Below are positions 49,885 through 59,407 of a DNA stretch of 64,000 nucleotides, piece after piece. Each line of letters starts with the position of its first letter. Position 1 is the first letter of the stretch. Origin of the DNA: Rhizobiales bacterium PAR1 (GTDB lineage Bacteria > Pseudomonadota > Alphaproteobacteria > Rhizobiales > Beijerinckiaceae); assembly GCA_002256205.1 (NCBI GenBank), contig NKIW01000001.1, positions 496,001 through 560,000 on the forward strand. The letters are read 5' to 3'. The notes below the pieces were generated by a model that was given only the letters and a program-made list of their open reading frames with translations, was not told the DNA's origin and searched no databases. A program made the translations under genes and the position numbers.

Positions 49885-50655
49885 ATGAACGCGCACGTAA
49901 ATTTACCGGCATCGGGCCCAGTTCTCAAGGTCGATGGCCTGAAAAAGCACTTCGGCGGCATCAAGGCGGTCGATGGCGTCTCTTTCGAGGTGTTCGAAGG
50001 AGAAATCCTCGGCATCATCGGCCCGAACGGTTGCGGCAAGTCGACACTCTTCAACTGTATTCTCGGCCAGTTGCAGCCAACGGAAGGCGCCGTGACGCTT
50101 GATGGCGAGGCGATTACCGGGCTGTTCCCGGCGGAACTCAACCGTCGCGGTGTCTCGCGGACCTTCCAGCTTCTGCAAGTCTTCCCGAACCTCACCGTGC
50201 GCGAAAACCTGATCCTCGCCGGGCAGGAGCATCAGGGTTCGATGCTCTCACGCCTCCTCGGCCCGAAAGATGCGGGCCTCACCGCCGAAGCCGAGAAGAT
50301 GATCGGCTTCTTCAACCTCGGGCATCTTGCGGACTCCAAGGCCGGCGGCCTCTCCTACGGCCAGCAGAAATTGCTCGATGCCGCGATGGCCTTCATGGCC
50401 GGCCCGCGCCTCGTGCTGCTTGATGAGCCTGCGGGTGGCGTCAACCTTACGATGCTGGCCTCGCTGAAGGAGCGCCTTGAGGCGATCAACAAGGAACAGG
50501 GCGCGACCTTCGTTGTTATCGAACACAACATGGATTTCGTGATGAGCCTGTGCAGCCGCGTCGTCGTGATGGCCGAAGGCAAGGTACTCGCCATCGGCAC
50601 CCCCGCCGAGATCCGCGCCAATCCGGCGGTCATTGAAGCTTATCTCGGGCATTGA
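49885..50655 (+). CDS. livG: Branched-chain-type ABC transporter ATPase LivG
   Basis: The 256-residue ATPase has Walker A (GPNGCGKST), the signature LSYGQQKLLDAAMAF, Walker B (LVLLDEPAGGVN) and the switch histidine (VIEHNMDFVM). LSYGQ instead of LSGGQ is usual in LivG. It pairs with LivF. The start at 49885 has GGAGG before it. Confidence 0.93.
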   Translation: MNAHVNLPASGPVLKVDGLKKHFGGIKAVDGVSFEVFEGEILGIIGPNGCGKSTLFNCILGQLQPTEGAVTLDGEAITGLFPAELNRRGVSRTFQLLQVFPNLTVRENLILAGQEHQGSMLSRLLGPKDAGLTAEAEKMIGFFNLGHLADSKAGGLSYGQQKLLDAAMAFMAGPRLVLLDEPAGGVNLTMLASLKERLEAINKEQGATFVVIEHNMDFVMSLCSRVVVMAEGKVLAIGTPAEIRANPAVIEAYLGH

Positions 50656-50723
50656 ACGCCAAAGGCATCGGCAAGGGCCTCTCTTCCAAAGGCCGAACGG
50701 CCGCCCGAGCTTATGCGAGGAAC

Positions 50724-50743
50724 CTGGCACCCTGGGGTGCCAG
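50724..50743 (+). repeat. Stem-loop between livG and livF
   Basis: CTGGCACC and GGTGCCAG form a perfect 8-base stem with a CTGG loop in the 116-base gap. It could adjust the ratio of the two ATPases. Confidence 0.45.
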
Positions 50744-50771
50744 AAGAAAAAAGCGAAGCGGAGATCATCCC

Positions 50772-51524
50772 ATGCTGAAAATCGACAATCCCGTCCTCAC
50801 GCTCGAGAATATCGTCGCGGGCTATGGCAAGATGACGATCCTCAACGGCACGACATTTTCCGTGCCGCGCGGCTCGATCACCACGATCATCGGCCCGAAT
50901 GGGGCCGGCAAATCCACCGTCTTCAAGACCATCTTCGGCCTGCTCAACGCCCGACAGGGCAAGATCACGCTCGACGGCAAGGATGTGACCAACTTCACCC
51001 CGCGCCAGATGCTGGAAGTCGGCGCCTGTTATGTCCCGCAGGGGCGCAACATCTTCCCTGAACTCACCGTGCGCCATAACATCGAGCTGGGTTCGGTCGC
51101 AGCCGGTGCCAGCATCACCGATATGCCCGCGCGCATCGAGGCCTCGCTCGATCGCTTTCCGGTGCTGCGCAAGAAGGCCAACCAGCAGGCCTCGACCCTC
51201 TCCGGCGGCGAGCAGAAGCAACTCGAAATCGTCCGTGGCCTCCTCCTCGATCCCAAGCTGATCCTGATCGACGAGCCTTCCATCGGCCTCTCGCCGATGA
51301 TGGTGAAGGAGACTTTTTCGATCCTTACTGAACTCAAGGACAAGGGCGTCTCGATCCTGATGATCGAGCAGAACGCCAAGTCAGCCTTGCAGATGTCGGA
51401 CTATGGCCTCGTGCTCGAACTCGGCCAGACCCGCATGTTCGACACCGCCCCGGCGATTCTCGCCGATCCGCGCGTCGGGCAACTCTTCCTCGGCGGCGGC
51501 ATGGGCGAAGCAACCGCTGCGTGA
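50772..51524 (+). CDS. livF: Branched-chain-type ABC transporter ATPase LivF
   Basis: The 250-residue ATPase has Walker A (GPNGAGKST), the signature LSGGEQKQLEIVRGL, Walker B (LILIDEPSIGLSP) and the switch histidine position replaced as usual in LivF by Q in MIEQNAKSAL. The phrase CYVPQGRNIFPELTV is LivF-specific. It ends the transporter operon; a small GGCTCG/CGAGCC stem follows at 51576-51592. Confidence 0.93.
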   Translation: MLKIDNPVLTLENIVAGYGKMTILNGTTFSVPRGSITTIIGPNGAGKSTVFKTIFGLLNARQGKITLDGKDVTNFTPRQMLEVGACYVPQGRNIFPELTVRHNIELGSVAAGASITDMPARIEASLDRFPVLRKKANQQASTLSGGEQKQLEIVRGLLLDPKLILIDEPSIGLSPMMVKETFSILTELKDKGVSILMIEQNAKSALQMSDYGLVLELGQTRMFDTAPAILADPRVGQLFLGGGMGEATAA

Positions 51525-51654
51525 AGTGCCAAGTGGAGCGGCAGTTACACGCAGTTTTGTTGTCACAAATCGAAAGGCTCGCTGGACGAGCCGGGAATCT
51601 CCCGTCATCCTGACCCCTGCGTAATTTTATAAGCGCGCCGGGGTTGGGGACGGA

Positions 51655-53778
51655 ATGGGCGGGCAGGTTCACCGGTCGACGCAGGACGGGGTGGCGATTC
51701 TTGAAATCGACAATCCCCCGGTCAATGCGCTGTCGCAGGACACCCGCCGCGCCCTCGCGGACGCACTGATGCGCGCAGAATCCGATCCCGATGTTGGTGC
51801 CATCGCAATCCTCGCGAGCGGGAATACCTTTGTCACCGGCGCGGATATGGCCGAATTCGGCCAGAAACCGCGTGAGCCGCATCTGCCCGATGTCGTTGAC
51901 CGGATCGAGTCTTCCGCCAAGCCGGTCGTTGTCGGCTGGCATGGCACTGCTTTGGGTGCCGGCTGCGAGATCGGCCTTGCCGCCCATCGCCGCATCATGG
52001 CGCGCCATGCCCGCGTCGGACTGCCCGAGGTCAAGCTGGGCCTCATCCCCGGCGCTGGCGGCACGCAGCGCCTGCCGCGCCTGGTCGGTCTGCCCGCCGC
52101 GCTTGATCTCGTCGCCACGGGTCGCCTGCTCGACGCCATGGAAGCCTTCGCCATTGGCCTTTGCGATGAAGTCACCGACGGCGATATCCGTGAGGCAACC
52201 GTCACGGCGGCAAAATCCCTGATCGGCAAGATGCAGCAGCGCCTTTCCGTGCGCCCTGCCCTGCCGCCGGATACCGGTGCCTGGGAGGCGATGGTGCAGA
52301 AGGTGCGTCGCGAGGCGAAAAACCGTCTCGCCCCGCTCCGCGCCATCGATCTCATTCACCAGACCCTCTCGATGCCCTACGCTCTCGGCGCACCTGCGGA
52401 ACGCCGGACCTATCTCGACCTGATGGCATCGGACCAATCCCGCGCCTTGCGGCATCTTTTCCAGTCCGAACGCGCTGTTCGCAAACTGCCGGGTCTTTCG
52501 GGCACAAAGCCCCTGCCTGAGGGGGCAATCGGCATCATCGGAGCAGGCACCATGGGTGCCGGCATCGCCGCAAGCCTCATCGAACACGGCTTTTCGGTCG
52601 TTCTGGTCGAAAGCGGCGATTCAGCCCTTCAGGCCGGGCGCGAACGCCTTGCAACCCTGATGGCGCGGGCCATCCGTTCAGGCCGTATCGCCGACAGCCA
52701 GCGCGCCGAGATCGCCCGCCGTGTCAGCTTCACGACCGATCTTGCTGCGCTCGCGCGCTCGCCTCTCGTCATTGAGGCGATCTTCGATGATCGCACGGTC
52801 AAAGCTGATCTCATCGGCAAACTGGAAGCCCTGCTCGCCCCGACGGCGCTTATCGCCACAACCACCAGCGCGCTCAACCACGAGGCGCTGGCGGATGGGA
52901 TGCAGCGTCCCGAGCGCTTTCTCGGCCTGCATGTCTTCTCGCCCGCGCAGGTCATGCGTCTCATCGAGGTTGTCCGTGCACGCCGGACCAGCCTGGATGC
53001 GCTCGCAGCGGCGCTTGATCTCGCGCGCCGGCTCGACAAGATCGCGGTGGTTTGCGCGCCCTGCGAGGGGCTGATCGGCAACCGCATTTTGGCAAAATTC
53101 CGCGCGCAATGCGAATTCATGCTGGAGGAAGGCGCGTTGCCGGCGGAAATTGACCGCGCGCTAGAAGCCTTTGGCCTCGCGATGGGGCCATTTGCGGCGC
53201 AGGATCTCGCCGGGCTCGATATCGCCTGGGCGCGCCGCAAGCGTCTCGCGGAAACGCGCAACCCCGCAGAACGCGATGTGCCGCTGGTCGACAAACTCTG
53301 CGAACTGGGCCGCTTTGGTCAGAAGACCGGCAAGGGCTGGTACCTCTACCGTGATGGCAAGCGCGAGCCCGATTCCGAGGTCGAGCGGATGATCCGCATC
53401 CACGCAGCTTCTACCGGCCGCCGCCCTGCCGCGCTGACGCCGGAGGCGATCCAGACGCGTGTGCTCGCGGCGATGGTCAACGAAGGCGCCAAGCTGCTCT
53501 CGGAGGGCATCGCCGCCCGCCCGCTCGACATCGACCTCGTGATGGTCCACGGCTACGGGTTTCCCGTATGGCGCGGTGGACCGATGCAGGAGGCCGATGC
53601 GCGTGGCCTTCGCGCTGTGCTGGCGCAGGTCGAGGCCAACGCCAGCCGCGACGGCCCCGCCTTTTCCGTCGCGCTGCTGCTGCACGATCTTCTGGCGCAG
53701 GGCCGCAATTTTGCGTCCCTCAACGCCCCGGAAACCGCTAGCCCGGCACGCCAACCCCAGCCTGCCGTGAGAGCATGA
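51655..53778 (+). CDS. Fused enoyl-CoA hydratase / 3-hydroxyacyl-CoA dehydrogenase (FadB/FadJ-like)
   Basis: The 707-residue protein has an N-terminal crotonase (about 5-190; LGAGCEIGLAAHRRIM, then EVKLGLIPGAGGTQRLPR with a catalytic glutamate) and a C-terminal 3-hydroxyacyl-CoA dehydrogenase (about 285-660; GIIGAGTMGAGIA, catalytic H in GLHVFSPAQ, and a second C-terminal domain with KTGKGWY). It carries two steps of acyl-CoA beta-oxidation. It follows the Liv operon by 130 bases. The last 41 bases overlap the convergent TRAP permease gene. Confidence 0.92.
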   Translation: MGGQVHRSTQDGVAILEIDNPPVNALSQDTRRALADALMRAESDPDVGAIAILASGNTFVTGADMAEFGQKPREPHLPDVVDRIESSAKPVVVGWHGTALGAGCEIGLAAHRRIMARHARVGLPEVKLGLIPGAGGTQRLPRLVGLPAALDLVATGRLLDAMEAFAIGLCDEVTDGDIREATVTAAKSLIGKMQQRLSVRPALPPDTGAWEAMVQKVRREAKNRLAPLRAIDLIHQTLSMPYALGAPAERRTYLDLMASDQSRALRHLFQSERAVRKLPGLSGTKPLPEGAIGIIGAGTMGAGIAASLIEHGFSVVLVESGDSALQAGRERLATLMARAIRSGRIADSQRAEIARRVSFTTDLAALARSPLVIEAIFDDRTVKADLIGKLEALLAPTALIATTTSALNHEALADGMQRPERFLGLHVFSPAQVMRLIEVVRARRTSLDALAAALDLARRLDKIAVVCAPCEGLIGNRILAKFRAQCEFMLEEGALPAEIDRALEAFGLAMGPFAAQDLAGLDIAWARRKRLAETRNPAERDVPLVDKLCELGRFGQKTGKGWYLYRDGKREPDSEVERMIRIHAASTGRRPAALTPEAIQTRVLAAMVNEGAKLLSEGIAARPLDIDLVMVHGYGFPVWRGGPMQEADARGLRAVLAQVEANASRDGPAFSVALLLHDLLAQGRNFASLNAPETASPARQPQPAVRA

Positions 53779-55903
53779 TCTGCCGCACGAGGATCGGCGC
53801 GGCGATCAGCAGGCCGATGATCGTGAATGTCCGGTCAGGCATGATTACCATCACGGAAGCCACAAACAGCGCAAGCCGCTCAAAGCCGCGGATCGCGGTC
53901 AGCCCATAGCCCGTCAGTGCCGCCGCGAGCATTACAATGCCGATGATGCACCCCAGCGTCGTCTCCCAGAACGCCGCCCAGGTGAAGCCCTTCGTGACAA
54001 TCAGCATGGCCGGGGAATAGACAAACACAAACGGTACCAACACTTTAGCCATTGCGAGGCGGAAAGCGGTATTGCCCGTCCTGAACGGGTCCGCCCCGGC
54101 CATGCTTGCTCCGGCATAGGCCGCGAGTGCCACGGGCGGCGTGATATCCGCGAGCACCCCGTAATAGAACACGAAGAAATGCGCGACGATTGGCTCCACA
54201 CCGAGCATGCCGAGCGCCGGCGCCGCCACCGTCACCATGATGATATAGGTCGCGGTGGTCGGCACGCCGCAGCCGAGCAGGATACAGACGATGGCTGTGA
54301 AGACGAGCGTGAAAAACAGCGTCATGGCTTTGACGCCAAGGATCGTCGCCGGGACGATCATCGCGCCGTAGGCCGCGATCTCCCCCGCTGCACCGGTCAC
54401 GATAGTCGAGAGCTTGAAGCCGATCCCGGTGAGCGTGACGATACCGACAATGATCCCCACTGTCGCAGAGGCGGCGCCGACGCCGATGGCATATTTCGCG
54501 CCGAGCACGAAAGCATCCGCCAGGTCAATCGCCCGGTCCTTGGCATCACCATTCTTCATGAAAAACCATAGCGAAACCAAGGCGCTATAACCAAAGAGCA
54601 CGGCAAGGCCGCTCCATTCAACGATGAGGCCGGTCTTGGCCGCCACCGCAACGCCCGCGAGCAGCACAAGCGCCGCGGGACCGTTGCGCCCCGTCAGGCC
54701 CACGACGAGGCAGGAGGTGATACCCCAGAACGCAGCGAGATACGGCGTATAATCCGAAAACAGCACCATCAGGAGCACGATCAGCGGCACCGCCGTCGGC
54801 CAGTCGCGCTTCAGGATATCGCGAACTTTCGGCAGATCCTCAACCGGGACGCCCTTCATGCCGAGCTTCTTGGCTTCGAAATGCACCTGACAGAAGACGC
54901 CGAAGAAGTGCATCGCCGCCGGGACAATCGCCGCGATAATGATCGTCTGGTAGGGCAGATTGAGGAATTCGACCATCAGGAAGGCCGCCGCGCCCATGAT
55001 CGGCGGTGTGATCTGCCCACCCGTTGCCGCCGTCGCCTCTACCGCCCCCGCGAAATGACGCGGATAGCCGATGCGGATCATCATCGGGATCGTGAGCGAA
55101 CCCACCGTCACGGTGTTCGCAATCGACGATCCGGAGATCATCCCGAACAGCCCGGATGCGAAGATAGAGACCTTTGCAGGACCACCGGAGAAGCGCCCGG
55201 CAAGCGCAGTCGCCAAGTCGATGAAAAGCCGCCCGAGGCCAATCCGCGTCGCAAGCACGCCGAACAATACGTAATGAAATACGTAGGTCGCGACCACACC
55301 GAGCGCAACGCCATAGATGCCTTGTGACGTGAGGTAGAGGTGGTTGACGATGGCTTTCCAGCTGTTGCCGGGATGGGCAAAAATCCCCGGCAATCCGGCG
55401 CCATAAAGCCCATACCCCATTAGCACGATGGCGATGATCGGCAGCGGCCAGCCGATCGCGCGCCGCGTCGCTTCCAGCAGCACGACGATCGCAGCCGTCC
55501 CCATCAGCCAGTCGGCGAGGAGCGGATTCCCGACGCGGAATGCGAGATCATCGAAGATCCACGGCACGTAGAGGCTTGAAAGGATCGCCGCAGCGCAGCC
55601 GAGCCAATCGAGAATCCCGATGCCGAAGGGCCGCAGCGCGGAAGGCTCATCCGGCAGATCTTTCGCCTTCCCGAAGGGAAACACCAGAAAGATAAGGCCA
55701 ACCACAAATGCAAGATGAATCCCGCGATGCGTTGTCTCCGGAAGTAATCCGAACCCAGACGTATAGTAATGAAAGCACGAAAGCAGGAAGAGCGCGGCAG
55801 CTACAATCCAGCCCGCCTCGGGCTGAAGTGGCCGGAAACGGATCTCCGCATCAAGCTTTTCTTCGAGCTCCTGCGCCTTTTTCAGGTCGAGTTCAGCGGT
55901 CAC
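53738..55903 (-). CDS. TRAP transporter fused permease (4TM-12TM, TAXI type)
   Basis: The 721-residue protein fuses the small (DctQ-like) and large (DctM-like) TRAP permeases into one chain of about 18 membrane segments. Marks include GVLATRIGLGRLFIDLA, SGSSIANTVTVGSLTIP and GCGVPTTATYIIMVTVAAPAL. Fused permeases of this kind work with TAXI binding proteins, and one is encoded 89 bases upstream. It imports an organic or amino acid with sodium or proton. The 3' end overlaps the FadB-like gene by 41 bases. Confidence 0.92.
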   Translation of the reverse strand: MTAELDLKKAQELEEKLDAEIRFRPLQPEAGWIVAAALFLLSCFHYYTSGFGLLPETTHRGIHLAFVVGLIFLVFPFGKAKDLPDEPSALRPFGIGILDWLGCAAAILSSLYVPWIFDDLAFRVGNPLLADWLMGTAAIVVLLEATRRAIGWPLPIIAIVLMGYGLYGAGLPGIFAHPGNSWKAIVNHLYLTSQGIYGVALGVVATYVFHYVLFGVLATRIGLGRLFIDLATALAGRFSGGPAKVSIFASGLFGMISGSSIANTVTVGSLTIPMMIRIGYPRHFAGAVEATAATGGQITPPIMGAAAFLMVEFLNLPYQTIIIAAIVPAAMHFFGVFCQVHFEAKKLGMKGVPVEDLPKVRDILKRDWPTAVPLIVLLMVLFSDYTPYLAAFWGITSCLVVGLTGRNGPAALVLLAGVAVAAKTGLIVEWSGLAVLFGYSALVSLWFFMKNGDAKDRAIDLADAFVLGAKYAIGVGAASATVGIIVGIVTLTGIGFKLSTIVTGAAGEIAAYGAMIVPATILGVKAMTLFFTLVFTAIVCILLGCGVPTTATYIIMVTVAAPALGMLGVEPIVAHFFVFYYGVLADITPPVALAAYAGASMAGADPFRTGNTAFRLAMAKVLVPFVFVYSPAMLIVTKGFTWAAFWETTLGCIIGIVMLAAALTGYGLTAIRGFERLALFVASVMVIMPDRTFTIIGLLIAAPILVRQIMLSRQAGVGVPG

Positions 55904-55992
55904 GAATCCCCCTCGCCCGGCCTGACAGACCGGCGCCGTATCCTTCGTCGGTGTGAAAAGGCCCGCCGTGTCTGGCGGGCCAAAGGCTCGGA

Positions 55993-56955
55993 TTACTTCA
56001 GAAGCCCGGCTTCCTTGTAGAACTTCTCAGCACCGGGATGCAGCGGAATGCCAAGGCCCGCGAGCGCCGTCGCCTTCTGGATCGCCTTGCCCTTGGCATG
56101 ACCAGCGTCGAGCGTCGCGCGGGTCTTGTCGCTCCAGAGCCCCTTGGTGACTTCATAGACAAGATCGGCGTCGATCTTGGCCGATGTCACCCATTGTGCG
56201 CCGACCGAGACGGTCTTCACCCCAGCAACGTCCTTGTAGGTACCATCCGGAATGGAGTCATCGGCGAAAAAGCCGAACTGCTTCTTGAGCTTGACTGCCG
56301 CTTCTCCGTCAATCGGCAACAGATCGAATCCAAGCGTCGAGGCCAGTTCGGTTAGCGCCCCGATGGGGTAGCCAGTGGTGATGAAGAACGCATCGAGCGC
56401 GCCGTCGCGCATTTTATCCGCTGACGGGCCCGGCTTGAGGTTTTCGACCTTGTAGTCGCGATCACCAAGACCGTAAGCGGCCAGAATGGCCTTGGCATTG
56501 ACGATAGAGCCCGATCCCGGCTCGTCAATCGAAACACGCTTGCCCTTGAGATCAGCAATGGATTTGACTCCAAGACCCTTTTTCACCACCACGTGCACGG
56601 CTTCGGGGTAGAGATTGGCGATGGCGCGCAGCTCTTCAACCTTGGCCTTGCCCTCATAAAGGCCAGTACCGGTGTAGGCCCAGGTCGCAACGTCGGCCTG
56701 CACGAAGCCGGACTCGGAGGATGCGCCGACAATCGCATTGACATTGGCCACGGACCCGTTGGTCGCGACAGCGCTGACATTGGCCTTGTCATTGGAGATC
56801 GCGTTCGCGACGAGTCCCCCGATGGGATAATAGGTGCCGGCAGTTCCGCCCGTCCCGATCCGGAAGAACTTCGCCTGCGCGCGCGCCGAACCGCTGAGCA
56901 TGAGCGCGGAAAGACCGGCTGCGCCTGCGAGCGCCTGTCTGCGGGATAGAGTCAT
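55993..56955 (-). CDS. TAXI family TRAP transporter substrate-binding protein
   Basis: The 320-residue protein has a signal peptide with a twin-arginine-like start (MTLSRRQALAG) and the TAXI fold (FRIGTGGTAGTYYPIGGLVAN, SIADLKGKRVSIDEPGSGS). It binds the solute in the periplasm for the fused permease. I start at 56955 because of the AGGAG site; the longer frame adds a Lys/Arg tail before the signal peptide. A terminator for the flagellin gene lies upstream. Confidence 0.92.
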   Translation of the reverse strand: MTLSRRQALAGAAGLSALMLSGSARAQAKFFRIGTGGTAGTYYPIGGLVANAISNDKANVSAVATNGSVANVNAIVGASSESGFVQADVATWAYTGTGLYEGKAKVEELRAIANLYPEAVHVVVKKGLGVKSIADLKGKRVSIDEPGSGSIVNAKAILAAYGLGDRDYKVENLKPGPSADKMRDGALDAFFITTGYPIGALTELASTLGFDLLPIDGEAAVKLKKQFGFFADDSIPDGTYKDVAGVKTVSVGAQWVTSAKIDADLVYEVTKGLWSDKTRATLDAGHAKGKAIQKATALAGLGIPLHPGAEKFYKEAGLLK

Positions 56956-57147
56956 GAGCAATTTCTCCTGAAGTCTGTTTTCCGGCCTTTTCGAAAAGGC
57001 GCGTTTCCGCACCCGGTCCGGGTTGGCAGGATCAAATCAGGGAAATTTCCTTGCGGCAACCGCGAATTCCGCATCGCCAGCCGCACGCCCATCGAAAACG
57101 CGCATGAGCAGGGCGTAAGCACGAAAGAGGAGTGCAAAACGAAGAAA

Positions 57148-57169
57148 GGCGGCAGGTTTCCCTGCCGCC
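57148..57169 (-). terminator. Terminator of the flagellin gene
   Basis: On the minus strand GGCGGCAGG and CCTGCCGCC form a perfect 9-base stem with a GAAA loop, followed by TTTCTTCGTTTT. A T run on the other side makes it usable both ways. Confidence 0.8.
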
Positions 57170-57196
57170 CTGAATTTTTTTGCGTGCTGGCTGATA

Positions 57197-58819
57197 TCAG
57201 CTGAGCAGGCGGAGGAGGCCCTGGCTGGCCTGCGTGCCCATCGAGAACGCCTGGACGGCGAACTGCTGCTGGGTCTGCAGGGCCTGAAGCTTGGCCGATT
57301 CTTCAGCAACGTCAGCAGCAACGAGGTCATCGCTCATCGTCTGCATTTCCGAACCGTAGGACTTATTGATGTCGTAGCGGTCCTGCATGTAGCTGTTGTA
57401 GGTCGCGAGCTTGGCCTGCAGATCACGGATGATCGTCAGAGCGGTGTTGGTCGACGAAGCCGAGAGCTGGATGTTCGCATCCGAGGTCCAGGCAGTACCC
57501 GGCGAGGAGAGGCCGAGCGTCGTATTGGCAGAGAGGTTGCCCTGGATGTTCTGACCCGTAACCGTGATCGTGTTACCGGCGAACTCGTCCATCACCACGC
57601 CCATGTTCTGACCGGCAAGCAGGTTGCGGCCGTTCTGAACAGGGTTGTTGGCGATGAGCTGGTTGACGTTCTGGATGATCGCGTCGAACTGCGCACCGTA
57701 CTGGAGGCGGAGCGAGTTGTTCGCCGAGAGCGGACCGGCATAACCCGTCGTCGGACCAGCCGTGAGGCCAGCCGTACCGGCAGCAGCGAAGGCACTGGTA
57801 CCAGCAAGGATCTGCATGTTGCCGCCGTTGGCATTGCGGATGCGTAGGAAGGTTGTCGCGGCACCAGCGGTGTTCGCGAGCTCCATCACAATGCCCTTGC
57901 TGCCATAGGTGTTGTTGAATTCGGTCAGCATGGCCGTGACGTTGGTCGCGCTGGTCGAGTTCGAGTAGGCCTGAGCCTGACCGTTGCCGTCCGTGAACAC
58001 GAGCGAGGAGCCCGTGGCAATCGCGGTCGCACCGGTCACAGCAACAGTACCCGTGACAGCACCACCGTAGGAAACCGTGAAGCCGGTTTCGCTCGCCGAG
58101 AGCGTCGGGGTCGTGGCGGCAACGTTGGCGAAGTAGGTCAACGCGTTAGCAGCCGTCAGGGTGGTGGTGCCACCGGTGCTGGTCGAAAGGCCGAGCAGCG
58201 GGGTCATCAGGGTTTCGGTGGTCTTGCCATCGAACTTGAAGTCCTTGCCGTTGGTCGAGGTGAACTTGACCTGGGTCTGGCCGGCAGTGGTCGACGGCTC
58301 GAAAGTCATCTGAACGCCGATGTTGGCCGAGTTCAGCGCATCAGCAAGGGTACCCCAAGTGATCGTGGTGTTGGCCGCGCCGGAATTCCAGGAGTAGGTG
58401 AAGTTCTTGCCCGAATCCGAGGTGATCGAGAAATTGTACTGCATGTTCGCAACGGTCGTGATGTTCGCCGTCGAGAGAATGTTCGCCGTGGTCTGGGTCG
58501 AGCGGGTCGAGGCAGCACCTTCAGCCTGCGCCTTGCGGGCGATTTCCTGCGCCGAATTGATCTGGCTGATCATCGACGAGAGGGTCTTGTCCGTGGTCTC
58601 AAGGGTCTTGAGGGCCAGCGAGATGTTGTTGTTGACCGAGTCGAGCGACTTGGCGCGGTTCTTCATCGTGTCCGACATGCGATAGCGGGTCGCATCGTCA
58701 GCGGCGCCGAAGATCGCCTTGCCGGTCGAGACGCGCTTCTGCGAGATCTGAAACAGCGAGTTGGTCTGCTGAAGCATAGAAACGTTGGCCGCGGTGGCGG
58801 CATTGAAAGCGATAGACAT
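57197..58819 (-). CDS. Flagellin
   Basis: The 540-residue protein has the conserved flagellin ends: an N-terminal helix set (MSIAFNAATAANVSMLQQTN, KRVSTGKAIFGAADDATRY) and a C-terminal set (ESAKLQALQTQQQFAVQAFS, then MGTQASQGLLRLLS). The central 330 residues are Thr/Ser/Gly/Ala-rich and variable, as in surface-exposed filament domains. No cysteine is present. It builds the flagellar filament. The start at 58819 is where the conserved N-terminus begins; the longer frame is unconserved. It stands alone, with no other flagellar structural gene in the window. Confidence 0.93.
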   Translation of the reverse strand: MSIAFNAATAANVSMLQQTNSLFQISQKRVSTGKAIFGAADDATRYRMSDTMKNRAKSLDSVNNNISLALKTLETTDKTLSSMISQINSAQEIARKAQAEGAASTRSTQTTANILSTANITTVANMQYNFSITSDSGKNFTYSWNSGAANTTITWGTLADALNSANIGVQMTFEPSTTAGQTQVKFTSTNGKDFKFDGKTTETLMTPLLGLSTSTGGTTTLTAANALTYFANVAATTPTLSASETGFTVSYGGAVTGTVAVTGATAIATGSSLVFTDGNGQAQAYSNSTSATNVTAMLTEFNNTYGSKGIVMELANTAGAATTFLRIRNANGGNMQILAGTSAFAAAGTAGLTAGPTTGYAGPLSANNSLRLQYGAQFDAIIQNVNQLIANNPVQNGRNLLAGQNMGVVMDEFAGNTITVTGQNIQGNLSANTTLGLSSPGTAWTSDANIQLSASSTNTALTIIRDLQAKLATYNSYMQDRYDINKSYGSEMQTMSDDLVAADVAEESAKLQALQTQQQFAVQAFSMGTQASQGLLRLLS

Positions 58820-59407
58820 GGTTTTTGCACCTTCTGTTGCAAGGGGGACCATCCTGGCCCGACACGCGAAATCCCGGTTTCTTCGGGGCTTCGATGTCAC
58901 GGAAGGTGCGCTGGGCAGTTCTAAACGAATCTTAAATCGCGTGGTTAACGGAGCCGTCCCTAAAAATCTGGTTAACACAGCGCCCCACAAAGGCAGTTAA
59001 TTCGACAGGACGCAAAAAATATTTGTTGCAGCGCGCCGTTTCGCTAACCTCTTGATTACAAGCGTTAAAGACAGTTAATTTCTGCCAGCTTCACGATCAG
59101 TTTCACCGAGTAACGGCGCGGTCGTCTTCACGCAGCGCTCCTCCCGTCTTTCTTCAAAAAGCGACGGCGGACCGTGATGCCGTGTAAAATTCCGGATGCG
59201 AGGTGCATCGGATGAAACCTTCCGCGCCTGTGCGGCTTGGACGATCCCCACAGAAAACCGCATGACGCTATTGCGCCGCGATCTCGCACTGGCCTCGCGC
59301 AGCGGGATGGATTAACGTGCTGGTAACTTCTTCAAACCGTCATCTCTCCCGCTCTTTGGCGGAACGCTTGCCTGCCGAGCCCTCCGCATTTTCAGGCCCA
59401 TGCAACC
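58820..59407. other. 588-base divergent intergenic region (flagellin / Fsr)
   Basis: No gene is supported here. The half nearest flagellin has two GGTTAAC sites (58943-58949 and 58970-58976), reading GTTAACCA toward the gene, close to the CtrA half-site TTAACCAT. Further GTTAA-type words occur near 58995, 59072 and 59291. I see no sigma-54 (GG-N10-GC) match. The half nearest the MFS gene shows no clear motif. CtrA control of flagellin is known in relatives; here it is only suggested. Confidence 0.4.

Noticed and set aside
58820-58860. Possible sigma-54 promoter before flagellin (TGG then TTGCA on the minus strand)
   Set aside because: The GG and GC elements are 8 or 12 bases apart instead of 10, and the site is too close to the start codon.
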